DNA of 64,000 nt, taken from positions 12,276,001 through 12,340,000 of the forward strand of contig OZ176053.1 of the NCBI GenBank assembly GCA_964247055.1. Reading direction: 5' to 3'. Positions 25,442-36,700 of this stretch are shown piece after piece. Source of the stretch: Paragordius varius. Taxonomy: Eukaryota; Nematomorpha. The position numbers and the translations under genes were made by a program. Within the stretch, counting starts at the first letter, position 1, and each line of letters begins with the position of its first letter. The notes beneath the pieces were generated by a model, which did not search any database, was not told the DNA's origin, and worked only from the letters and a program-made list of their open reading frames with translations.

Positions 25442-25806
25442 GATATAGGTAAGGTGACCAGACGTCCCGCTTTTTCACACTTTGTCCCGCCTCCCGCTAC
25501 GTTTTAAAATGTCCCGCTTTTTCACGATTATATAAAAAAAATTTTTAATACAAATAAATTTTTTTATCCGTTTAAATTTTAAATTAAAATTTTTTTATTT
25601 TAAAAATATTTATTTTTTTTCGAATTTATATCATATGATTATACACTTTGCTTCCTACTACTACTGTCATCATTATCAAAAGCCAAGTTAATTCCACAAA
25701 TCGGTAGCTTAAAAGACAAATTGATACCGCAAATCGGTACCTTACAAGTTTATTCTAGAAAATTAAGGTAATATAACATTTATTATACTAATAGTAGTTT
25801 ATAAAT

Positions 25807-27543
25807 ATGAGCACAAAAAGAGGTAATTCAACGATGAATTAATGAAAGATTTTCCTTTAGCAAAAAAACGAAGAATGAATCATTTGTTAAATGTCTTATA
25901 TGCGAGGGGGAATTCACCCTAGCACATGGAAGCATGATACTACAAAGCATATGGAAACACAGAAACATAAAAAACGTTTAGATATAGCGGCATCCTCTTA
26001 CAAAATAAGCGATTTTTTTCGAAAAACCGCATTTGGAGTGTTTTCACGCCGTTTATCACAATCATTCCTTTAGATCTATGGACTGTATCTAGGTTATTCG
26101 CACATTATTCCATAAAAAAATTACATGTGCCCGTATAAAGGCCAAAGCCATTGTGTGCAATGTCCTTTCGCCACATGCATTTTCTGAAATACAAAAAGAT
26201 TTGCTGAAAATTAATATCTTATCCCTATACTCTGATGCATCAAATCACCATGAAGCAAAATTATTTCCCAAAATTTTAGATTTAATTTCCCTACCCGGTG
26301 TAAATTCCGAAATAATATTTACTCCAATAATGAATATTCTAGAAAAAAATAATTTAAAAGACAAAATTATCGCATATTGCGCTGACAACACCAATACGAA
26401 CTTTGGTGGAAAAGCAAGGAGGGGAACAAAAAATACTTTATAAATTAACAGATAATCTTAATCAAAACATTATTGGCGTTGGGTGTGCAGTGCATATAAT
26501 ACACAAAGCTATTCAAACAGCTGCTGATTTGTTACCCTTAGATGTGGAAAGTGTAGTTGTTAAAATATATTCCTATTTTTATGTATACACGGTACGTGTT
26601 GAAACGATTAAAGAATTCTGTGAAAATGCAGAAATATCAAAAAATGCTTGGATATTGTACAACTCGTTGGTTAGCTTTTATGCCAGCTATCGAAAGTTTT
26701 TTAAAAATGTATGATCCTTTAAAAAATTTTTTTATCACGGGACAAATGTCCTTCAACTTTAAAAAAGTTTTTTGAAAGTGATTCTTCAAAAATATGGTTA
26801 TTCTTACATAATCAAGCTTCTCTGTTTCAAAATGTTATTAAATTTATAGAAGGTGACAAAATTTCGGCAATCGAAGTAGCCAATGAAGTTAGTAACCTAA
26901 AATTCCAATGTCAAGAACGGTTAGAAAATAATTTTATACCATTAATCATCCGTAATATAATAAATAATTTAGAAAAACAAGGAATAATAAATCGCCAAGA
27001 TATCCTGTACCATATAAAAATGTTTTATACAAACTGTAAAGATCATTTGGAAGATTGGACGACGCAATTTTAATAAAATGGATCATTTTCATTGGATAAC
27101 ATTAAAATCAGAATTAATTGGTGTGATGTTCAAAAATCATTTGGTTATATCTGCTCCCAAAAATTCTCAAAAAGTAATCTCAGAAAATGATCTTTTTTCT
27201 GAAGTATCATTAGTTAAAAGATATATTAATAATGAAAATTTAAATTATGGACAAAAGAAAAATATACAGTAGAAAAGAAATGGTTGGAAATATTTCATCA
27301 TTTTGAAGCCAAAAAATTGTGGAATTCGCACTATCTATACCTGGAACCAACGCTGCTACTGAGCGCGTTTTTTTCCACAGTAAATCAGGCGTGGACATTG
27401 GAAAAATCAAATTTAAATGTTGAAACTTTAAAGGCCGTCTTATCTGTCAAATATAATTTGACAAATTCTTGTAAAGACTTTTCTACAATATTTTAAAAAA
27501 TGATGACAATCTGCTAAAACGCATTCGCTCAAAAAAATATACC
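25807..27543 (+). pseudogene. hAT transposase, broken by frameshifts
   Basis: Pieces in changing frames: a BED-type zinc finger start (CLICEGEFTLAHG near 25892, then KHMETQKHKK), a middle part (ILSLYSDASNHHEAKLFPKI, VGCAVHIIHKAIQTAADLL), the RNase-H-fold segment with the hAT hallmark CTTRWLAFMPAIESFLK near 26657, and the C-terminal dimerisation-like part (WLEIFHHFEAKKLWNS, LEPTLLLSAFFSTV, 27281-27496). At least four frame changes separate them, for example near 25890, 26440, 26650 and 27070, so no functional enzyme is made. Host-type splicing could explain a few of these but not all. Confidence 0.88.
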
Positions 27544-27779
27544 AATGAATAAAATATTTTCTTATAATTATAAAGTTTTTTTGTTAAAAAATAAACAAAA
27601 TTACTTAAAATATTGTATAAGTCTTCATAATTTGTCAAATTATATTTGAACACATAAAATGGTTTTTATTCAACATTTAAATTTGATTTCGTGTCCTTAC
27701 TTAATTTACTGTGGAAAAACGCGTTCAATAGCAGTGGTTCAGGTAAAGATAATGCAAATTTTATAATTAAAATATTTTT

Positions 27780-28355
27780 GTATGGAACTTAATTTGTTTA
27801 AAAATGATTATTTTAACCATTTCTATCCTACGTTTTTTCTGTTGTCCATAATTTAAGTTTTCATTCAATATATTTATTTAATAATGAAACTTCATAAAAA
27901 GTGTCATTGTGCACCGTCTTGTCTTCCAAATAATCGTCTCTGTTTGTATAAAACATTTTTATATTCTGGATATTCATTGAACCTTGTTTTTCTGGATGTT
28001 TTATAATATTGCGATTAGGTAATGGTATATTTTCTAACCTTTTTTGACTTGGAATTTTGACCTTTGTCCTGTGATAAAAAATAGGATTCTAGGAGATCAC
28101 ATTTTTATAAATATTTCAATCGCTGGCAAAAGAGCTTACCAACAGTTCTACAATATCCAAGCATTTTAACATCTATATTTTCTACATCCAGGGTTAACAA
28201 ATCAGTAGCTGTCTGAATAGCGTTGTGTATCTGCCAATAATGTTTAATTAAGATTATTCGCTAAATTGTGAAAATATTTTTTGTGCCGCTTCTTGCATCA
28301 CCCAGCGCACTTTGTGATGATTTCGTCTTTATTATTCTTTTCTAGAATATTACAA
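27780..28355 (-). pseudogene. Inverted, internally deleted transposase fragment inside the hAT element
   Basis: The reverse complement of this stretch matches the transposase gene from about 26320 to 27320 with gaps. Shared landmarks are ttctagaaaa, acaacgctattca(g/a)acagct, gatttgtta(ac)cct, aaaaatgttttatacaaac, tttggaaga, and aaatttaaattatggacaa. Similarity is clear but well below identity. It is either a nested copy of a related hAT in opposite orientation or an old inverted duplication. Confidence 0.85.
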
Positions 28356-28574
28356 TCACTTCACCCTTTGTTCGTGCACATGTAAATTTAATGAATAAGG
28401 TACAAACAACCTGTAAGGTACAAATTTTTTATTTTTATAATGTATTTGTGTTAAAAATAAATAAATATTACAATAATTTTTTGTATAAAAATTATTGGTT
28501 GTACCCCCCAATGACCCCCCTCTCAGATTTGTCCCGCTTTTTCCTTAAAAAAATCTGGTCACCTTAGATATAGG

Positions 28575-29650
28575 TAATTGATGAAAAAAACCAGTAACAT
28601 CAAAATTGTTGTATATTGGTGTTTTTTTATATTAAATAAATAAAAAATTAAATCAAAAAATCTTATTCCTAAATTTTTTCGTTTTGGTCTCTCCATGCCA
28701 GGTAACAAAAAATACTTAAAATGGGGTGGTGCAAAACCTAGTCATTAAGTATCTAATGAGATCCATGTATGTGCAATTGTTGATTTTCCCATATCGAGGA
28801 AAAATTTAGATAAAAGTCACTTAAGATAATGTTAATAAATGTATACTATGAAGAAATAAAAATATGCATAAATGTATTGCAGACTTCTTTAGAATTAAAT
28901 TTATTCATATAATGTCTTACATTTGGTGTTGCTTTTTAACGCTATTTTTAATGTTTAATAAGAACCAGGAAAAAAATAATAGATACAATATGTGTCAATT
29001 TATCAATATAACAATGATTTTTTCCTAATATTGTAACTTTATAATTTAAATTAAATAATATTAACCTTAATTTAAAGTCGTGTTGGCCCCCTTCTGGAAA
29101 CAACTGACCTATTGGAACTTAAACTTTCTCCACTGTTAGATAGGGATGGTCTCTATAATTTTATAAGAACGCGAGGGTGATTAAGTAAATGGAACCGGGT
29201 TATGGTTCCAAATTATTATACATTCTTCCACCAACACATCGGTTTCTTTTTTCCTATAATATGAAGCGAATGTTACGCTTATCCAGTAATTACAAACATA
29301 TATCTTTCTGTTATGATTGTTTAATCTTTAAATCTGTCTGATTTATTAGTGTTCAAAGGTAATTTATGAGGAGATAGTTAGTGAAATGTCGTTCTATTTT
29401 CATTTTTTTAAAAATGTTTCCTTTATAAATGAAGCTTAAGCAGATTATTATTTTCATATTACAAAATAATTTTCTTTCCATTTTTGAAAGAGCGTCAGGG
29501 AATAATTTTCGTTTTTCAGCAATGATAACATTCATTGTATTATTCAATAGTAAATATTATCATTAGTAAAAACAAACAAATTTATATGAAATTTATCAAT
29601 GTGAAAATATTAATAATAAATAACAATGTAAAACAATAAATCAGAAATTT
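28575..29650. other. Intergenic, no gene seen
   Basis: AT-rich spacer. Nothing beyond short chance frames was recognised. Confidence 0.35.
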
Positions 29651-29699
29651 TGCATAAATTATTTTAAAACCCTGATATTTTTACCGTATTTATCAATAT

Positions 29700-29944
29700 A
29701 TCATTTATATGCAAAAATATGCCCATAAAATCGTAAAATTCATATTTCTTACCCAATTATTCCAAATGAGTCTATTAAATTGGCAACGAATTAAAAAAAA
29801 TTGTTATATTTCGTTTGTATTTTACAATCTTATGACTAAAATCGAATAAATTATTTATGTATGCCCGTATATATATCGAATGCAGACCCCGTGCTTTTTG
29901 CGTTAAAAATGCGGTCCGCGAAGCCATTTGGTTGAACACCCCTA
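29700..29944. mobile_element. hAT-type MITE fragment, copy 1
   Basis: The right end (29911-29944) reads gcggtccgcgaagccatttg then gttgaacacccct, whose reverse complement starts AGGGGTGTTCAACC, a typical hAT terminus. The 170 bp before it align by eye with the right half of the element at 62278-62555: ttgttatattt, tttacaatcttatg and tatgcccgtat against tgttatattt, tttacagtcttatg and atgcccatat. The left end could not be placed. Confidence 0.6.
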
Positions 29945-30538
29945 TTTTAGTCTATCCTTTTTTATTAAATATTAAATCAAAAACATTTTTATCAAAAAAA
30001 TATTTTTTGTTTAGATATTTTTGACAGTATTTTTATCGACAAACTTGACATGTTTAAAAACCAATTTGAAGTGTTTACCTTTGAGACAAAAATGGTATAT
30101 ATTTATAAATTTTATTTTTCATCCGTAACTATAGATTTTATAAGTCCAAATATTAATGCGAACCATCGATAAAATAAAAAAAATATTAAATATTTTCTTA
30201 AAATTTAAATTCCAAAAAATAATCATCCAGATAATTAAATATAACTTTTAAAGAATAAGTCATTATTGATTGTGCATTGGAATATAATAGGAAAAATTGT
30301 CATTCAATAATTGTGCTTTTATAAAAAATAATATTCCAATATTACGCTGATAATGGTTAAAAGTATTTTTATATCATGTCCTGATATTTATCATCAAAAT
30401 AAAACCGTTTTTATTGACTGGGAAAACGTTTTTTTGTATAACAAAATATCCATCAAATTAAGCCTATGTTAGTTCACGTCAATATCTTTCATAGGTGAAG
30501 TATGAAATAATTTTGTCTGCTCTACCATTTGCTAAACC

Positions 30539-30600
30539 AGTGGCCTTCAAAATAAATGGCTTCGCGGGCCGAACATAGGACATCTCTGCTGTAAAAGAAA
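30539..30600 (+). mobile_element. hAT-like terminus in start orientation
   Basis: CCAGTGGCCTTCAAAATAA then atggcttcgcgggcc. The block atggcttcgcgg is the reverse complement of the terminal block at 29911-29935. It is probably the end of another member of the same group; no partner end was found. Confidence 0.45.
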
Positions 30601-31079
30601 TCACAAAAACTATTTATTTAACATTCCATTACCTTTTAGGGTAGTTTCATATTGCAGAGCGATTCGAATGAATATCTAATAAAGTATTTAAGCTTTTAAG
30701 CCGAATTTGAAATATGCTTTCTTTACTCTCTTAAACGCATTGTACAATTATTTTTAAAAATGTAAAATGGTAAATGAATCCCCATCTCAAACTTTTTTGC
30801 TGCCATTTTTTTCTATTTTTTAAAACGCTTATGCAACAGGCAAATGAATGTATAATATGATAAGAAATTGTAAAAAATCAACTTTAGAAACAGGCTACAT
30901 TTTCTCCGATTTATTATATTTTGATTTTAATGTCAGGTGTTCGTTTCCATCGTGTTTTGCCAATTTTATACTCTAGAAGTCAAAAAAAATGTAAAAAATA
31001 TAACCTTTTATCCAATACATAAGAACTATGTTTGATAATTAAATTTAACTAATATAAATTTAAACTGTTGCTTATTTAC

Positions 31080-31860
31080 AAAATGCTCTGGGATAAAATA
31101 TTACCCCAAAAGGTAAACTAGGACAAAGAAATGGTTATGAAATGTTTAACATTTTGCTTTCATTGCCGAAACCTGGAAGGCCCTATTGAGAAAATTTGCT
31201 TAAAAAATATTTATTTTGCTTAAATTTTGTAAAAAGCATTCTTTTTAATTATAAACCATTTATATGTTTATTGAAATCACATTGCTCATAGCCGTCTACT
31301 GATTGTGATATAAGTGATGTTTTTGCCAATCGCCTTTGTGTCACCCAACAACTCTCGCGCGAATATTGCACTTCTGGGATCTACCAGAGCCCCAGCTCTT
31401 TTTCACATTGGAATCACAACTTTATTTTTTCGTTTGCATCAAACTCGTACGGGTGATCAGAAGTGGCTCTATTTTAAATATCCAAAGTGGTAAAAATCGT
31501 GCCTTTCACCTTTCCAAACCAGTTCATAAACACCAAGGTCAAATCGTTTCAAGAAGTAGAGCATGGTCGGTGTCTGGTGGGACCAGAACGGTATTGTGTG
31601 TTAACTTTTGAAATCCGTTGAAACCGTTAATCCACAGCGCTGTGGCCAACAAATGATTAATTCAAACCATGTATTGAAAAAAAACGATCAAAATGGGTCC
31701 GAATACATGGCAAAATGATATGATTTTGCTAAATGAAAATGCTAGGATTCTGCAGCACAATCAGTGAAAGGCACTAAAAATTTCGCCATAAGACCAATAC
31801 CTTCTCACATTAATGAGGCCCATGCTCGCAGGTTAAAACTTCAATAATTTTAAAGACGTT
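31080..31860 (+). pseudogene. Mariner transposase relic 1
   Basis: Broken frames read like the catalytic half of mariner transposases: an altered first catalytic block near 31440, then sequence like VSGGTRTVLCVNF / WWDQNGIVCYELLK (31560-31620), ETVNPQRCGQQMI (31621-31660), and an HDN-like block turned to LLNENARILQHNQ (31725-31760). Several shifts and stops separate the pieces. The N-terminal helix-turn-helix part and both terminal repeats were not found. Confidence 0.7.
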
Positions 31861-32059
31861 GGATAATGGCTAGGCGAAAGGTTTGGTACCAAAGAGAATT
31901 AGTTTATCCATGACATGCATATATTCACTGGAAAAGGGGCAAACATGCAGAAGCCGAAGGACAATATTTTTTAATACAATAATTGCTTTCCTTTCAAAAT
32001 TACATGTATTTTTCCCTAAAAACCGGTAAAAACTCATGACTACTCCTGTTAACATCTAA

Positions 32060-33000
32060 CATATTATATTATAATTTATTTTTTGTTGACAGATATAATA
32101 TAATAAATGTATACGATTTGAAAGATGGTTCGATACATGAAATGAGAATAAATTTTTGTTTTATTTGCAAGAAGTGGATAAATATAGATGGATAGATATA
32201 GATATATTAATATAAAATAATTTTTTCACATTAAATATGACGTAAAATATTATATATTATTTAGGAAAAAAATAATTTTGAGAGATAAATTGTACATAGA
32301 ATACAAGAAAATCATTGAGGAATAAATCAAATTATTTAAAATATGATAAAAATAGGAAAATGATTGTTTTATTGGACACAATTTTTCTTGTCAAATGAGA
32401 GTAAAGGGGCGAATAAGTAATAAAAACAAGATATGTATAAAAAATATTGTAATGTGCATCTTTAGAGCTCACCCGCTTTAGAAAAAAAATATAATAAATG
32501 ACAAAATCTATAATTTACTTAGGGTTGTTTTTATTTAATATATGGATTAATTAATATATATATAAGATTGTCCAAAAATGGAACAACATATCATCATCTC
32601 ATACATAATAAAGGTATCACAGTAAATTTTTGCATGAATAAAGTAAATAAAATATTACATATTTTTGAGGTTATATATTAATATTTTTTTTTCGTAAACT
32701 AGTAGTCGAATAAATATGTGATATAATAAAACATAATATGTACTTGGCACTAAATTCAAATAAAAATTAGACGTCCATCTATTATAATCATATATATATT
32801 ATAATGAATATAATGAGCTGAAATGTAGACAAAATCGAGATATAGCTTTAATCAGAAAATTTCATCCATGGGAACAATTGTCAATGGCAAAACACACGTG
32901 ATGTCCATGATGTTTCTATAAAACCCAAAATTAATTAAAAAAATAATAGGTTCATTAGGGCTGTTAAATGTTAAAATCGTATTTACAGTTTATATTGTTA
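32060..33000. other. Intergenic, no gene seen
   Basis: Very AT-rich. Nothing recognised. Confidence 0.35.
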
Positions 33001-33059
33001 CTTTATACAATCGCAAGTAAATCCATCCATGCGAAAGAAATTATATTCAATTTTATACC

Positions 33060-33600
33060 TAATTCATATACGGTATGATTAAGGCGATTGTTTTACAATT
33101 TGCATGCCTTTGCAAATCAAAGGACTATTTCGGTGTCCCTGACCTATGGAATTGCCTTTCTGGGCTTACGGAACTCCTGTATGGTAGCGAGACGTGGCCG
33201 ATGACAGATTCAATCGAGAAAAAACTAATGAACTTAGAAAAACGGATGCTAAATTTATTCCAACCCAATAAGTCAAATTCATATTTACATCAACTGTACC
33301 AAATCGAACCTTTAAATGTTATGCTCAGAAAAATAGGCTTAGATATTTCGGACACATCAAACGTGCTCCAGAACAATGGACAAATAAAATTTTTACATCC
33401 CGAAGGTAACAATCGCAGGGGTAGACCAACATTTAACTGGAAAAAAACAATAAATAATGATTTAAGTGTTGCCAACATTGATGATAACGCCTGGCAGGAT
33501 CGCAAATATTACAGACAGCTTCTCTAGCCATTACACAAAGACGATACGAGATACCTAATTCAGCCCCATGTATCTGTTATATTAAAAAGGATCCAACATA
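33060..33600 (+). pseudogene. 3' end of a LINE reverse transcriptase gene
   Basis: LLYGSETWPMTDSIEKKL, NLEKRML, then in a shifted frame NRLRYFGHIKRA, and back in the first frame RRGRPTFNWKKTI and AWQDRKYYRQLL form the ordered C-terminal motifs of non-LTR reverse transcriptases (LLYGSETW, RLRWLGHV, GRPRTRW, AQDR..W). There is at least one frameshift near 33330 and another near 33400. Only the last ~150 codons are present, as usual for 5'-truncated LINE copies. The family (RTE-, CR1- or R4-like) is not decided. Confidence 0.85.
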
Positions 33601-33769
33601 TTATATATAAACGAATTTCGGTTTCAATTATTTATAGTATTTCAAAAATCTTTAAGTCGGAACCTTATTTTATCACCAGTAACGAAAATGGAAATGCAAC
33701 CGAATCAAAAACAGTTACGCGGTTCCAGCAATGTTATAGATAAAATAAAAATGATTAAAAAACAATACA

Positions 33770-36700
33770 TCATAACTTAACCTCATATGCGGAATTTGGA
33801 TTTTGCAAAGGAACACCCATCATAATTGCCACGTCTTCTTCGTCGTCGATAGTGCAATAATTTGTTGGACTGCTATTATTATCCTCATTGATGTATTTGC
33901 TTCCATTCGAAGCTATAACCTTACTGTAAGTACTTAGCGGGTGCTGCGATGTTGTTGAATTAAAACTCGTATTTTTGCCACCATTTTTATTATTTATATT
34001 ATTATTATTAACATTGATTTTATTGGCATTTCGAGCAAATAAACTTGCATACGAACAGGATAATGGATTATTTTGTACATATTGGGTTGCATTTTCACTC
34101 GTGTTTGAAGAGATGAGACCAGGGGATTCCGATTTAACATAAAGTGTGGAAAAAACTTTTTCATTCTTGTTTGCCGTCATACAAGGTGATACAGACCCCA
34201 AATAAAGGGTAGGGGAAGGACAATGATTATTTTCTTCTTTGTCAAAGTCACTAAGTACATGTGTGATAAAAAATAGATTAATGAAAAAAATAAATATTAA
34301 ATTGATTTGAATTACAGTCGCGATTGCCAAACTTTTTTGTTTCGTACGCTATTTTAATTTTTATATTATTCTATCAACATGCGCACATTTGAGTCTTAAA
34401 ATTAAAATAATAGTCTATGTCTTGTCATAAATATAAAAGAGACATGACTGTACAGATCCTAATAAACATCGTACTGTTGCAATATTATTTTTTTCATAAA
34501 AAGGAATCTCCGATTATTAAGCGGTTAAATTTGAAAATACATCTTTCAATATTAACTTACGATTACCCCCAAAATTACCATGTCAATTCTCTCCAATTAT
34601 CAATCAATTAAAACCCTTTAAATGATATTACTTTTTTTCAAAAAATCAACCAAAAAACACCTACTTTTGTTCCGTTTGATGATTATGATTGTTAGCACCA
34701 ATATGATGTTGACGGTTTCCCTTTTCCTCTATTATTGCATTATTAGTTTCCCCTGCCAAAGAAAATTTGCTATTATCGCCTAAACATTTATTTCCACCAT
34801 TTGTACTTTTATGTGTAGTAGGACTACCAGAGATGGTTTGTGAATCGTTTATTTTAATATCATCATTTCGATAACTAATGACTGAACTATAACTTGGTTT
34901 AACATTTTTTTCATCCTTTATCAAGTTAATCGAGGATGTGGTTAACATTTCAACAGAATAATCGTCAACAACATTTCCCTTAGGATTTGGTAAGGGTTCA
35001 GAAGGTGTAGAGATATTATTATAGGAGGTGGTGGTATTAGTCGTAGAAGGTGCCGGGAAATGTAAATCAAGTGTGTCAGCTTCAAAGAAAACTTCAATAT
35101 TTGTGGCGGGTGAATTGGCATAATTATCGCCAGTATTCTCATCAGGATCCGTGGTTGATGAAAAGGATGTAGTATCTGAACCATGCGAATTTTTTAAGCG
35201 ATTTATTCTAGGCGCTGCTTTTTTATGATGATGGATTTTATTGTGGTGATAAGTATGAGAAGATGGGAATTTATTGCGCTTATCAAGTGTACTATTACAA
35301 CTGTTATTATTGCCACTGGTCTTATGATGTTCATTATATCGTTTTTCACGCACATAATTTTTGTTGCCACCATGATGAGCTTAAATATGCACATAAGGAA
35401 TGTAACAATTACAGTAAAAATCAATAATAAAGAAAAATAGGTTATATTTGAAAAAAAACCATATATTTTAAATACAACCCATAGTATTGCTTTGCAAAAT
35501 AGAAAAACAAATTGATAATACACCAATCTATTCTACAATCTCAACCACGATTGAAAAATAAAGTTTAATTTATAAATAAAACTTAATGCTTGTTTTATTT
35601 ATGAGAACTGATATAAAACAAAGTCTGAGTTTAATAAAAAAAATATTAACTAGGTGTTAAAATATCATACTTTTCAAACCAATATTGAATCCATGATTTG
35701 CGGTATTATCGAAAGAATTTTGGTCAGTTAAAAATGTAGGGGATGTCGTCGTGTTTGTCGCCATCATGAGTGGATTCAAAAACGAATAACAAAATTCATT
35801 ATTGTGTGCAGCAAAGGGAGACGTGGGAGTCGCCATAATAACTGTACAAAAATGTTATACAACACAATATAAAAATGAAAGTAAGCAAGCTACGGAATTT
35901 GAAAAGTAACCGATATAATTAGGGTAAATTGGAATATAATCGAGTTGAAAGTCCGATTTTAGATATACTTGTTAAAATATACAAAAATTGGAGAAAATAG
36001 TGAAATTTAAAAAAAATCGACATTTTAATTTTTATGCTTACATATTTTAAGACATATATTAAATTTTAATCTTATCTTTACTCATGCATTGAACATATAA
36101 TGATAATAAGAGAAAAATTATACTTTTAGAGAAATAATTGGGCGAACCAGTTGGAGCAGCAGCTAAAATATACGATTCGTTCCCGTAAACATCAGTGCCT
36201 GAGTTGTGCGATCCTAGGATATAATTCAAAATCTTTAGACATATCCTTCAAAATTACAGTTTATTATAAACGAAAAATATTAATTACACTTACTTGGGTT
36301 ATCTCCTATATTGCAATTTTTATCGCCATTTTTCGTATCTTCCTTGGTTAAAGTTCCATTTTCATTCAAAGACGGTTCCGATTGTTGAGGTAAACTATAG
36401 GTAAATAAAAGTGGCATATCATTTGAATGAGCCATGCCAAAATTTATGGGTTGCTGAGTAAAGTAGGCTTCACTCATAGGTATTTTGTTTCTATCATCAT
36501 TGTGATTTGCGTTGGGCAATGATGTGGGGGACATAAAAGCTAAATCATCATTTACGGACATAATAAAAATTTTAAAATCCTGTAATTTGATTTTTGTCCA
36601 AAAAATGTAAAAAATAAATTGAAATGTTCACATACTTCCTACTTGTTGGGGAGGGAAAGTGTTAGCCCCAAAAGCAGCTAGGGGTGATACATTTTGTTGT

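Larger units (their letters stand above)
25450..28566 (+). mobile_element. hAT transposon with complete ends, 3117 bp
   Basis: Perfect 13-bp terminal inverted repeats TAAGGTGACCAGA (25450-25462) and TCTGGTCACCTTA (28554-28566) are flanked by a perfect 8-bp target duplication GATATAGG (25442-25449 and 28567-28574). The motif gtcccgctttttc occurs near 25464 and 25511 and again, in the same direction, near 28531, so it acts as a subterminal direct repeat. The interior holds a broken transposase gene (25807-27543) and a second, inverted transposase fragment (27780-28355). The intact target duplication shows it inserted as one unit. Confidence 0.95.

Noticed and set aside
25807-27543. hAT transposase as a live or domesticated host gene
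   Set aside because: At least four frame changes interrupt it, and it lies inside terminal repeats with a target duplication, as a plain transposon would.
35203-35526. Hydrophobic frames on both strands around the Musashi exon 35379-34665
   Set aside because: They are shadows of the His/Asn-rich Musashi exon and its intron in other frames.
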